Assembly: GCF_964019385.1 (NCBI RefSeq)
Contig: NC_088643.1
Span: 14,170,800-14,234,799, forward strand
Origin: Sycon ciliatum
Taxonomy: Eukaryota; Porifera; Calcarea; Leucosolenida; Sycettidae
Reading direction: 5' to 3'
Length of the DNA stretch: 64,000 bases
Shown here: positions 22,588 through 32,899 of the stretch, piece by piece
Numbering within the stretch: the first letter of the stretch is position 1
Layout: every line of letters begins with the position of its first letter
Program-made: the position numbers and the translations under genes
Notes under the pieces: generated by a model
Database searches by the model: none
Told to the model about the DNA's origin: nothing
The model's input: the letters and a program-made list of their open reading frames with translations, nothing else

Positions 22588-22772
22588 CATGTTTCCGTCT
22601 GGTGAACGTTGGAGAGCTGGTATTTCCTACAAAGAGCGTTGCTAGTTCGTAGGCCAAAACACGATTTCCACCTCTCTTGAAGATATTACCTTTTGCCTTT
22701 GGCGTCTGGTCGTAAGCGAACTTTTGGAGAAGGTGAACATGATGGCATCATGGAGAACATTGGCTTTATATA
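22588..22772 (-). promoter_or_regulatory. Copy C: TATA box and candidate exon 1
   Basis: TATATAAAG occupies 22772-22764 on the minus strand. The 160 bp from 22747 to 22588 end in AAACATG directly followed by GTAAGA. A reading frame containing YDQTPKAKGN and LAYELATLFVG is open across the segment in B to G, and 6 of 10 B/C differences fall at its third positions. It lacks an ATG, so it could be an internal coding exon or simply a 5' UTR. Confidence 0.45.
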
Positions 22773-23550
22773 GGCCTTGATGTCCAGCTGTAAGCAGCAA
22801 AAATTCGGCGTGTGGAAATAAATGTATCTCGGAAAAAGGTGTAAAAGCACACTGATGTGATTATGGAAATTGTGAAATTTCTGAATTTCCAAAGGTGTCA
22901 CGAGCAAGCAGCGTTGTGCTGAAAACAATCCAACATTTGTCGCTCTCCATCGTTTGCGTAGGATCCGTTTGTAAAGTAACTGATGGAATTGACTGCTTGT
23001 GATTGCTAGGTAACCCATATCAAGCAGATGCGCAAGTTTCAGTAGCGGGATGCTTAATTTAAACAAAACACACAGATGTACCGTCACATGATGACCCGTG
23101 ACAAACCTTGCTAGTCCATACTGGGTGATCGAATACGAAACTACACTTCGATGGGGTAACAAGCCAACCCGCCATTCACTTAGCACATTTTCTCTTTGTG
23201 GGGCTGGCTGCGTAAAGCAATTGGCCCCAGGGTCGTCAAACAAGGTGGAAATAGTGGGCTAAACTAACATGGATTCTATATGAAGTAGCCTTGTGAGTGT
23301 ACATGTATGCTCCTCTTCAGCCCGCGAGCGGAGGTCTACACGTCAGTATGCAACATTCCAAATTGCAAGAACGACAGTAACTGCCATTATGTTTGTATTT
23401 CACTACATAAAGTTATGATGACCTATCATATGCATTTGGGCGACACCGCCCGTTTGGTTCTGAGAATTCAAATAAAAATGTACCTACCTATATAGGTGGC
23501 GACATCGACAGTGCTTCAGATATGACAGCGCTTAAATATGATTATTATCA
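22773..23550 (-). repeat. Beta half-unit, region upstream of copy C
   Basis: Conserved in all units. A 185-codon frame (23243-22686) is open only in C, because other units have a stop near 23050, so it is not supported as a gene. Landmarks are the TTGACGACCCTGGGGCCAATTG block and GTAACTGCCATTATGTTTGT, both with diverged counterparts in the alpha half (near 27790 and 27970). Confidence 0.7.
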
Positions 23551-23590
23551 TATTGATCTGAAGCACTGTCGCCATAGGTACATGTAGATT

Positions 23591-23791
23591 ATGTTCTGCC
23601 GTTTGTATCCACGTAACTCCAATGTGATGAACCGGATGAAGCGAAGAAGAATCAGACTCGAACAACACCTCTGCCGTTCTCAAGGTGAATGCACTTATGG
23701 AGAAAGATGGTGTGAACAACGGATAACGCCTTGGCTCTCATCTAAGTTTGGCCATAGTGCCCGTTCAATTTTAGAACGCACCGTACCTTAG
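23591..23791 (+). CDS. Candidate small Cys-containing ORF (QHLC), 66 aa
   Basis: Opposite strand to the main gene. The core is EQHLCRSQGECTYGERWCEQ followed by RITPWLSS. Related frames occur at 33716, 44801, 51016 and 58128, and a paralog at 25239 and 35283 (SRSNGACSYGERWYEQR). In the plus-oriented unit near 13560 the frame has a stop at the tryptophan. There is no start context or signal peptide. It may be an exon, or only a well-conserved repeat segment. Confidence 0.2.
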   Translation: MFCRLYPRNSNVMNRMKRRRIRLEQHLCRSQGECTYGERWCEQRITPWLSSKFGHSARSILERTVP

Positions 23792-23866
23792 AAGAGTATT
23801 TCTCCAATACCTGCCTGCCTGTCAACAGACCCTATCTATGTCCCTGCCTCTCTCCACACTTACCTA

Positions 23867-23868
<2 letters not shown>

Positions 23869-23897
<29 letters not shown>

Positions 23898-24204
23898 TTC
23901 ATGACCTCTTGACCCTGGAGCAGCCGTACATTTTGTTTTGTTTTTTTGTTTTTTTGATAGTGAGGAAAATGTTATCAACTCCAAAGCACGAAAAAGGCCA
24001 AAAACTAAACCAAGAACATATGCAATAACATGTTATTTATAAAGACAGGACAAGTGAATAATTAGTCAGTCCATTGTTCATGATGATCTCCGACGGTTAC
24101 GTCGGCAGGCGAGCCTCCGCCACTGCCAAAGCAGCGTGGGCTCCGCAGGAGGGTGCAAATTTTAAACCAAAATTTAAACGCCTACAACCGCGAATGCACA
24201 TGAT
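23869..24204 (-). mobile_element. Retroposon private to copy C, 336 bp, 13-bp target duplication
   Basis: Flanked by direct repeats ACACTTACCTATA (23856-23868 and 24205-24217); units D to G show the uninterrupted site. On the minus strand it ends in an A-rich run and (TA)n, as expected for target-primed reverse transcription. The body carries no recognisable gene. It looks like a SINE or a truncated LINE end. Confidence 0.85.
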
Positions 24205-25564
24205 ACACTTACCTATAGTGCACGCATAGATCTGCATCCACATCTGAATTGCTCATTACGAGTTCGCACCGCAGAAGGTACAAGTCAGACATGTTTTTTT
24301 TAAACATACGAAAAACTCACACATACACGTATGCTGTCCATACGTACCAATTTGTCTTCTTCTCTGAATGTTTGTCCAGAAGGTACTTCTTTGCTGGGTA
24401 TTTCGAGATCACCTTCCCGCTTGGTTGTGCTATAAACATGCGCCACCCTGCATTCAAGAGAAATCAATTCCCCCGCCCACCTGTATTGTAGCGCATTCTA
24501 CCAGGACCTGTTGATCTGGGTGGAGCGGAAGCAGCAGGCATGCATGAAAGTACGTTTGTGGAACTATCCTGCCTGACCAGAATATTGACTTGCCTTATAA
24601 GCTTACAGCACTGAAACCTAATTAAACGAATTGCAAACACGCCTTTACAGCCTATCTGCATTTTCCCCGTAATATCTGTGACGTAATATGTACCTCATTG
24701 GCTTCGCTCGTTCCTCTTTTCTTTTGTTCATTTGGCTTATGCGAAGGATAGCGAAGCTTGCTTGGTGATGTGAACGCGCACAAGCATAATAATAATAATA
24801 ATGATATTTTCCTACAGCCCTTTCAGTGTAATAACACAGTTTTTGTTAATGTTCCAAGCTGCGAAGGGAAAGAAGATTTTAAGAATGGGCACTTTTCTTC
24901 TTACTCTACTGTGCACCAGGAATGCTTCAAAATTAGCTGCCACTGCACATCACAACCTTCGAAGCGAATCAGAAAACGCGATGAATCTGTCGGTCACACA
25001 GTCAAACGAAATGAAAACAACGAAATTTACTCTCATGAATAGATCATGGTTCCACAAGTCCCAAATCTGATACTAATTATTATCAAGTGGCAGGGCTAAT
25101 CGCCGTGTACCAAGTATCACCGGACTGCGTTCCTCCACCACGCAGAACACGTTCTACTACATACAGTACTCGTTGATAAGTTGCTGAAGAAGTGAACGCC
25201 TATTAGTTGTCACGTCCAGTGTCGGTGTCAGGTATCAAGTGATGTACATGAATCACTGTCGTCGTGTCGAACAACACCTCAGCCGTTCTAACGGTGCTTG
25301 CTCTTACGGAGAAAGATGGTATGAACAACGGATAACGCCTTGGCTCTCATCTGCTCAGTTTGGCTGCATCTCCCTGCCTCTCTACCCACTTTCCAATAGT
25401 GCACGCATACATCTGCATCCACATCTGAATTGCTCATTACGAGTTCGCACCTCAGAAAGCACAAATCAGACATGTATTTTTAAAGCATACGAAAAACTCA
25501 CACATACAATGTACATGTAAATGTACATGTCATGTACATTTACATTTACATGTATGCTGTCCAT
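24205..25564 (-). repeat. Beta half-unit end and second partial beta in unit C
   Basis: Contains the AAGCTGG-type block at about 24400-24520, the GACGTAATAT landmark at 24680, a small (TAA)n at 24787 and the second QHLC paralog frame at 25239-25520. It ends in an inverted repeat TGTAAATGTACATG-T-CATGTACATTTACA arrangement at 25515-25543. No confident gene. Confidence 0.6.
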
Positions 25565-26511
25565 TTGTTTACGGGGTAACGGCCTCTTTTACGGGCAAAA
25601 TAAAGTCATGTAGACGTGAAAAAATTGAGATACCATGAAAGGTAAAATAGAATTTTATTCAAGTACAATTCATTGGGAAACTCCAATAAATTCCACGTAA
25701 AACAGACGGAATTCAGTTGTCAATGGCCGATGCCTACCCCAGCACCATCCTGCATCGACAGGCCTGTCAGGCGCCTTCTAGACCCGCGTAGCCGGAGGTC
25801 GACTGCATGGATCACTGCAAATTGGCTGCGAACTCGCACCCAAGCCATGATGATTGAAAATGGCTTGTCCCACTTGAGGGCAAGGTGACCAGCAAGTCGC
25901 TTCTGATAGCTGGCGTATTCGCGATGTAGCACCCCATCCGTGGAACAAACCAGTGGTGTGAACGACCCACGGAGGTCCTCGGAGGCCTGACGATACTTCT
26001 TTTTCTTCGCGTTAGCAGCGCGGTTGGAAGTAGCTTCCCAGGATGAATGGGAGTAACTGGGTGCGTTGGCATCAATGATGCGATTATCAAAAAACGCCAC
26101 CCTGTTATCCTCCCACACACCCCGGGCAAGCCAATCTGCCCGAAGAGCAGGCTGCCCCGTCCGATCACCCTCCGGCACCATGATCGGCTCGACGACAACA
26201 CCACCGAATGCCATATAAGCTAGCTTTGCATCACTATCACGCAGATCATTGTGGCCTCGCTTGATAAGTCCACCTTTCGGGCAGTCAAGGCCATGCTGGA
26301 GAGAGAAGGGCTTCCCGCCACCATCACATTGCGCTGGCAGGGCAAGCGGCTGCCGACCAAAGCGAATGGCAAGTTGATCGCGGAGTTCTGTACTGGACAG
26401 ATCATACCCTCACGCTTCAGGGGCAACACCGTAAGCCATCCGGAGGCATTTCCCCGTACGATGCGGGAGAGGGTGCGCTCCTCAAGCTGTGGCAGGTCAC
26501 TGAGAATTGAT
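25565..26511 (-). pseudogene. 5'-truncated retroelement with RT-associated C-terminal domain
   Basis: Flanked by TGCTGTCCAT at 25555-25564 and 26512-26521. The minus frame runs from LSRIVRGNASGWLTVLP through CDGC and HGLDCPK-like positions to ALRADWLARGVWED, AFFDNRIIDAN, SFTPLVCSTDG and LRGSRRR. This arrangement (zinc-binding pair, RHN, D..FFD..I, K..Y, SFTPLV) is the C-terminal domain, probably PD-(D/E)XK nuclease-like, that follows reverse transcriptase in some invertebrate non-LTR elements. A one-base deletion near 26408 shifts the frame in this copy. The 3' UTR ends near 25565 without a clear poly-A. Confidence 0.7.
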
Positions 26512-26521
26512 TGCTGTCCAT

Positions 26522-28260
26522 ACATACATGTACACCAATCTGTATTCTTCTTTGAAAGTTTGTCCTGAAGGCACTTTACTGGGTATTTCGAGATCACCTT
26601 CCAGCTTGGTTGTGCTATACACATGCGCCACCCTACATTCAAGAGAAATCAATTCCCCACCCACCTGTATGGTAGCGCATTATACCAGCATCTGTTGATC
26701 TGCGTGGAGCAGAGGCAGCAGGCATGAAAATTCGTTCTTGGAAACATCGTGGTCCACCAGAATATTGACTTGCCTTATAAGCTTACAGCACTGAAACCGA
26801 AATCAACGCATTGCAAACACTCCTAGTAGCTATTGGAGTTTGTGGCCGGCAGGCAACCCAAATCAAGGAGATTCAAGCACTCCAAACCGGGAATGCTGAA
26901 CTTGCACACTACAAGGATAAACAGAGAGGTTCCAGGCTGTCCAAGAGAGTGCTCAATACGGAGAGGCAGAGCTAGTTTAAACAGTTGGAGGACGGAAAAT
27001 GTTTTAACTCTGAGTTTCCCGCGCTAAGCGATAATCCGAATATATTAATGGGTAAATCTGGATCAGTACTGGTTTACATACCCACAAAGCAAAGTGTAAA
27101 ATTAATGAGTGCATCATGGCGCAAATCTGAAAGGTGCCAAAGACAGCAGTGGTGAAAGTTATCACTTCATGTGACAGGCACTGGCGCTGGTTGTCTCCTA
27201 CTTGATTAGGTGAAGCCTGTGGATGGTTTGAAGTTCCTAAGTTAGTACTTGTTCTCGTGGCGACACTTTGACACAAGTTCACTCCTCTTGTTCAGAGAGG
27301 GCTGCTTGGGTGCTTGCGCGATTGCTAATTTTTCCGCCAGGCACAGGTTGCACCTTTTGCTTTCGTTGCTGCATGTAGGTCACTGCTCTGCGGTGTACCA
27401 CCCATTTAATGCTGAATGCCTTCTCTTCATCCTTCTTGGTCCCGACGTACTGCGATAGGCGGGTGTCCTTTCAAGGATACATGTATTCGGCCGCATGATA
27501 GCCCGTGACATGTCTTACCAGTCCATAGTGGTTGATCGAGTAGTTAAGTTATGCTTTCCAACGGCCATAAGAGAGATGGAAAGCACGTGTCTTTCTGCGT
27601 AGCCATGGCAATCATGGTGGTTCGGTGCAAGTCTGCGCAAAGCAGACACAGCCCAACGCTGTCGTCACTTCGCAGTGGCCTACTTCTCTGATAGGATCAG
27701 CCATTGCCAGCCACTAGCTATACAACTCTTTTGTTGTTGCTGTGTTTTACGGGCCGAGCACAAAGACCGACACAACACTTTGATCAGACAATTATCTCCA
27801 GGGTCATCAAGCAAGGTGAAGGTTGTGGACAACCTTGACATGGACTGAGTATGAAGTGCCCATGTGAGTGTATGTTCCTCTTCATCCCGAGAGCAGATAC
27901 ATACACTTTAGGGCGCCAATGCATGATGCATCCCAGCACTGATTAAAATCTGAATCGCTGGAATACGAGTAACTGCCATTACGTTTGTATTTCATCGCTT
28001 GGTCTGGGGATAGTCTTAACGTGAAACTCCGGGTAACGACCAATTGTCCATCGTCCTCTTGCTGTTTGCACTATGTTCTCTGTTTGCAATCTGTGGACTG
28101 CCAACTGGATGCAATTTCATGTCTATTTCAAAGCATGATTATTACAAACTCTCACCTCATTTCTTTACCAGTTTTGAGTTGCATTAATCCATTGTGTTTG
28201 TTTTGCCCGTGAAGAGGTATTTAGTAGTTGAAAAACAACTTTGACCTCTTATCTGATAAT
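26522..28260 (-). repeat. Second beta end and alpha half-unit of unit C
   Basis: 26560-26840 repeats the beta landmark block (TTGACTTGCCTTATAAGCTT). 26840-27300 carries a TTGCACACTACAAGGATAAA region, and 27300-28040 is the alpha counterpart of 22800-23500. Frames up to 92 codons exist, but none is shared intact by all units. Confidence 0.6.
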
Positions 28261-28933
28261 CGTCTACTTGTGCGCTAAACGCAGAGTCATACAACACTTT
28301 TTAAGTTTATCCCTCCTCTTCTTGTCATGATAATCTTGAGTATCATGACCGTTGTGAAGCACTAGCTTTGACCACACGTATAATGTTTAGCCACTCAGAA
28401 CTGTACATGTATGTGTGTAACTCAGATAGGATGATACAGGTAAAGTGCAGAAGAAACACAATCAAACAACCGTCTACCGTTCTTGCTTTTTCCGGTGAAA
28501 GGCAATAGGCTTCTGGTTGCGCAGAGAACGGTTTACGCGTCTCCTCTAATGCCATTACGCAATGACGCCCATTTTATTACGACGATAATGTGGCTACAAA
28601 CCTTGTAGTTTTATTTACGTATATAATGTACCTGCCTGTTCACAAACCCACATAGATGATTACATCTAAACGTACATCCGTTGTCATTGCTCCCAAATCA
28701 TATTTACATACATACACCATCCGTACATTCCAATCTAGCTTCTTGCTTGAAGGGTTGTTCAGAAACCCATGGTGCAGTTAATCCAAGGAGATCACCTTCC
28801 AGCTTGTTTGTGCGAGAAATATGCACCACCCTACATTGAAGAAAAAGTAGTTTCCCCTTGAATGGTAGCACATTCCACCAGCACTTGTTGTTCTGGATGG
28901 AGTGGAATCGACATGTACATGACTATGTATGAA

Positions 28934-30329
28934 TTATTATTATTATTACGCACACACTCATGGCCAAGGCCAATCAAGGAGGAGGTGAGGGCGATTATAG
29001 CCAGCCATGGCAAAAAAAGAAGAAAGAAAAACAAGTGCAAATCAGAACAACAACAATAAAAGAAGAGATTGGGCTGCAAATCAAGTTGTATGATTAGGTT
29101 TACGGGAAATGGTTCAAGAAATCACGAGCAAAGGCAGAAATGTTTGCACATGATCGCATTTTTGGGGGAAGCGAGTCCCAGAGACAATAGCTAATGAAAA
29201 CAGGCGAGCGACTCATTGAGTTATTTCTTGAAATTGGGAATCTTAGTTTATTACGACTTGACGAAGAGGAGTTAAACCAGTTAAGCGCATTTTGAATATG
29301 CATTGGGGCCTTCAGCAGTTTAATCTGATGGATAAATCTACAGCAGAGTCTGTTAATTATGGTTTGTAAAGGACAGGTTTTGCATTGGGAATAAAAAAAT
29401 ATAAAAAAATTTCACGGTTCGCGTGAGACTCGGCTGGAAGCCGAGTTTTCCGCATCCGCCGTGGGAACGCCACCACCCTCTAGGATCTGCTTTGTTTTCC
29501 TAGCTTACTATTGCCGTGGCTGGCTCAACGCCCTTGTCTCAGGGGATTCTGTCCCTGCATTAGCTATGCTTGTCACATGCTATGAGATTGTGTCTAATAA
29601 TAATAATAATCAAAGCATTGGGAATACTGGATTGTTAATGGGGTGTCAAGTGGTAAGCGAAATATCGCCCTCAAAATCCTGCGATGCATTAGTTCAAGCC
29701 GCGTAAGCATTCCTGCTCCAGCACTGCACCACACAATGCTACAGTATAAAATTATGGGTAAGATATAGGAGGCGTAGAAAGCCCGACGACATACTAGTGG
29801 TAAATGGCTCATGTGACTTTATAGAACACCAACAGCCGAACTTGTCCGGCGCTCGAGATACTCCAGATGGTGGGACCAACTCATGCCTCAGTCAAAGATG
29901 ACTCCAAGGTGTTTGTGGTGGCTAACAATTGGGATGGGCGTCCGGTCGTCAGGGAAGTGGAATATGTACTGGTCGATGCAGCAAAGATCGGAACGCGGAT
30001 GAGGTGGAATGCACAATATGACAGTCTTTCCAGCATTCGGTCGAAGTGTCCAGAGACGCATCCATTCAACCACTGAGCGAATTTCCGACTGCAAAGAATT
30101 ACACGCCATGGGCAGGAAAAGTTCAGATGCCACAAGAGTAGCATGATCGGCGTACAGGGAGGTATTTGGAACGCGAGTTAAGTTATTTACATGGAGCAAG
30201 AAGAGAAGAGGACCAAGTATTGAGCCCTGTGGCACACCGGAACATACTTCGAGCGGTTGGGACAGCGAGCCTGACACCCTCCCCTGTTGGACCCCGGCAG
30301 GATAGGTAGCTTTCGAGCCACCGCAGAAC
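28934..30329 (-). mobile_element. TAA-tailed LINE fragment in unit D
   Basis: Minus-oriented, ending in (TAA)n beside 28934. Copy F shows the empty site GTATGAATTACTCAATAG. Coding blocks at 30331-29888 read CSGVPQGSILGPLLF, then YADHATL where YADD is expected, and KHLGVIFD. 29812-29594 reads ASYILPIILYCSIVW and RRILRAIF. The last catalytic aspartate of the reverse transcriptase is histidine, and the frames are broken, so the copy is dead. TAA tails are known from I-type elements; the clade is uncertain. Confidence 0.82.
29404..29614 (+). mobile_element. SINE-like insertion, 211 bp, 12-bp target duplication (private to D)
   Basis: Inserted in the LINE above. Direct repeats GCATTGGGAATA occur at 29392-29403 and 29615-29626, and copy E has the single site. 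The element starts after an A-rich run and ends in (TAA)4 plus TCAAA. It is non-coding and was mobile after D and E separated. Confidence 0.85.
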
Positions 30330-31228
30330 ATTACTCAATAGAATCATTTGTGCAATCATCCTGCTTGGCCAGAGTACTGACTTGCTTTGTATATACAACC
30401 TTACAACAATGAAACCGAGAACTAACGCACTGCATTCACGTCTTTTCGGCTTACCGCATTTCAACCTGAATTATCTGCGACGTAATATCTGTGCAGATCA
30501 GACTCGGCTGGAGAGGCCAGGATTAATTTTAAGAAGAGACAGCCAAAGGTTTACAAGTTATGCGTGTTTTGTCCAACACAAAGAATTATAAGCATGGTAC
30601 TTGCTGTTGAATCAGAACGTGCAAGGATTAGCACAACACTGACTGACTAGTTACTGACATTCAACGACTTGATTCTTAGCTGCATCACGTGTTGGAATTC
30701 GCAGACAAACAGCCTTCCCACTTGGAAGGTTCTAATATTGGATTATAAACTTTGCAGTTTATAATTCTTATAATGTTCAGCTCCTAGAAAAGTGGGAGGC
30801 GAGTAGACCTGACCCATAAAAACGTGCATGATCAAAGACCGAAACGTCCAATCGCTGCATCAAGGCGATCGTGGTGCTATACGTCTCTCAGTCATAGTGT
30901 CAAATCATCCCACTATGTATGCCCGACTTGACCAGTGGCGGGGAGCTCGTGGCCGGACACAAGCTATGGGATACATGGATACATTGACTGGGAGTTTCGG
31001 TCTTTGACTACCACTTTGTCAGTTTGTGGTGGGTCTGATCTTCTCATCTCCCTCCACTATAGGAGCTGCATCTGCGAATTAAACCCAGAGATTTGCATCG
31101 TACCAGCGGATGTGGAAATTTCGGTGAGACCGACTCCCACATGAATACTGAATCCGCCTTTAACGCAAAATTAATACAATCCTCTCACAGCAATGAGTCC
31201 AATGACACGACAAAGTCCTTTTCTGCCG

Positions 31229-31432
31229 TTACTCAGAGTTTCTTAGACAACGAGGATTGTAGACAACTGTAATTTTTTCATATAAATAGATCAGGAAGAC
31301 AATCAAACGTCGACAGCAACAGAAGCAATACTTTGAAATAGCTAGCAAGGTCCGGAGATTGAACAAGTGATGTAGGGTCACCCTATACTGCAGGCACATA
31401 GTCGCTACATAAAACTTAATAATATACTTCAA
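31229..31432 (-). CDS. Candidate small ORF, CFCCC motif (copy D, 67 aa)
   Basis: MKYIIKFYVATMCLQYRV to CLRNSE, with the KYCFCCCRRLIVFLI core. Nearly identical to E and F. Confidence 0.25.
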   Translation of the reverse strand: MKYIIKFYVATMCLQYRVTLHHLFNLRTLLAISKYCFCCCRRLIVFLIYLYEKITVVYNPRCLRNSE

Positions 31433-31518
31433 GTATTTATAATCCGAATAGAGAAGAATTATGCAATTTGGAAATTAAAATGACGTACATGTATAACTTA
31501 GATAATACAGAGATTAGA

Positions 31519-31528
31519 GAGAAAGAGA

Positions 31529-31600
<72 letters not shown>
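31519..31600. repeat. (GA)n microsatellite 3' of copy D
   Basis: About 80 bp GA, homologous to the CT tract of copy A read on the other strand. Confidence 0.95.
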
Positions 31601-31602
<2 letters not shown>

Positions 31603-31675
31603 TTGAGTTTTATGCAGGTCAGTATGGACCTATTCCAGAAGGAGGACAGTTGGATCTGTTGCTGCCTGTTTTTGC

Positions 31676-32188
31676 TTAGCAGTTAAACTTTCGACACGCT
31701 TTCTTGTGTCTACAAGTGTATCCAGTGATGATAAAAGAGTCACTCGCTGTCTGGAACGTCCAGGCTTCTGTACTGTTCGCACGTCTCAGATGAAGCGGAT
31801 AGAATGTGATGGCTTGGCAGTCGCACATGCCCTTGGCGTCCACATAACGAGGGAGCACATAACTGAACATGTGCGTGGGAATGGTTTCATGTGTCGTGCT
31901 AAGCCGTTTGCAAGCCCAGCTATTCTGACACTTAACGCTATTATCCGGATCCGCTTGTTTGGGCACCCAGCCACTGAATAGGACTCTGCAGTAACCTTCG
32001 TCAGGAGTCATATCGGCGGGATATTCAACTGGTGGTGGGGTACGAACACGTGGCAATATTCTTGTAAAGTCGCCGTTGTACTCGGTTTCTGGTGCATCAG
32101 TAGATTGAACGCATGAAACGTTGGACTTGGCTGGCATTGCTTGAACAATCCCTAGACGATTGGCCCAGAATGGACTTAGGATAGTCAT
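31676..32188 (-). CDS. Copy D: cysteine-rich secreted protein, IL-17-like candidate (170 aa)
   Basis: Intact frame with D31, E55, G66 and S84. It carries all nine cysteines and the CDC, LRR and GYTC landmarks. TATA at 32891-32899, donor at 32714, acceptor CAG before the 22-bp leader. The combination of variable sites is unique among copies, which fits exchange between copies. Confidence 0.72.
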   Translation of the reverse strand: MTILSPFWANRLGIVQAMPAKSNVSCVQSTDAPETEYNGDFTRILPRVRTPPPVEYPADMTPDEGYCRVLFSGWVPKQADPDNSVKCQNSWACKRLSTTHETIPTHMFSYVLPRYVDAKGMCDCQAITFYPLHLRRANSTEAWTFQTASDSFIITGYTCRHKKACRKFNC

Positions 32189-32714
32189 AATGACAATGAC
32201 GATACGATGACTGCAACGATCCTATAACACACGTAGGCATGGAAGGTAACACACCACAATTTTGTTGAGATACAATACTTGTGAAGATGTGATGTGTTGT
32301 AGGCAAGCTGTAACTAGAGCGCTGATGTTGAAGTAAAACTACCAATGGCAGCTCAGACCTGCTGATTGTATTGTTCAACCTTCTTCCTGCAATACTCATA
32401 CGTTAGATGGAGATGAAAACGGGAAAGGTCTGGAGAACAAACTTACTGTCACCCCGAGGACACCAATTAGACACCGTCTGGGCTTATGGCCAGCAATGTA
32501 CTACCCCTAAGCCATGGTGTAGTCGTCATCCCAGAAGAGACCGTTCAACATCCTTTTCCATGAACTTCAAATTTCCTATTCCTATATCCTAGGCTATCTG
32601 AAATAATGGAATATTTGTTACATCCTCAAGTCATTGATCATATAAATGTACGAATATACGCATGAAGGCGTAGACAACCCTATCAGAGCCCATACGACAC
32701 TGACATCTTCTTAC

Positions 32715-32899
32715 CATGTTTCCGTCTGGTGAACGTTGGAGAGCTGGTATTTCCTACAAAGAGCGTTGCTAGTTCGTAGGCCAAAACACGATTTCCACCT
32801 CTCTTGAAGATATTACCTTTTGCCTTTGGCGTCTGGTCGTAAGCGAACTTTTGGAGAAGGTGAACATGATGGCATCATGGAGAACATTGGCTTTATATA
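32715..32899 (-). promoter_or_regulatory. Copy D: TATA box and candidate exon 1
   Basis: TATATAAAG at 32899-32891 (minus), 160-bp segment 32874-32715, ATG|GTAAGA donor. Same open frame as in C. Confidence 0.45.

Larger units (their letters stand above)
20535..28260 (-). repeat. Array unit C
   Basis: Minus-oriented unit from the inversion junction to the CGTCTACTTGTGCG landmark at 28261. It contains copy C, a beta half-unit (about 23230-24690), a second partial beta (25239-26840) and an alpha half-unit (from about 27390). The extra beta makes C and D about 3 kb longer than E to G. Confidence 0.85.

Noticed and set aside
22686-23243. 185-codon frame upstream of copy C
   Set aside because: Open only because of local changes in C; D-G split it with a stop and it overlaps the TATA box and candidate exon in a different frame.
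23591-23791. Insulin B-chain similarity of EQHLC...GER
   Set aside because: Only QHLC and GER coincide; the cysteine spacing (5 and 6 residues) does not match the B chain, and there is no signal peptide or A chain nearby.
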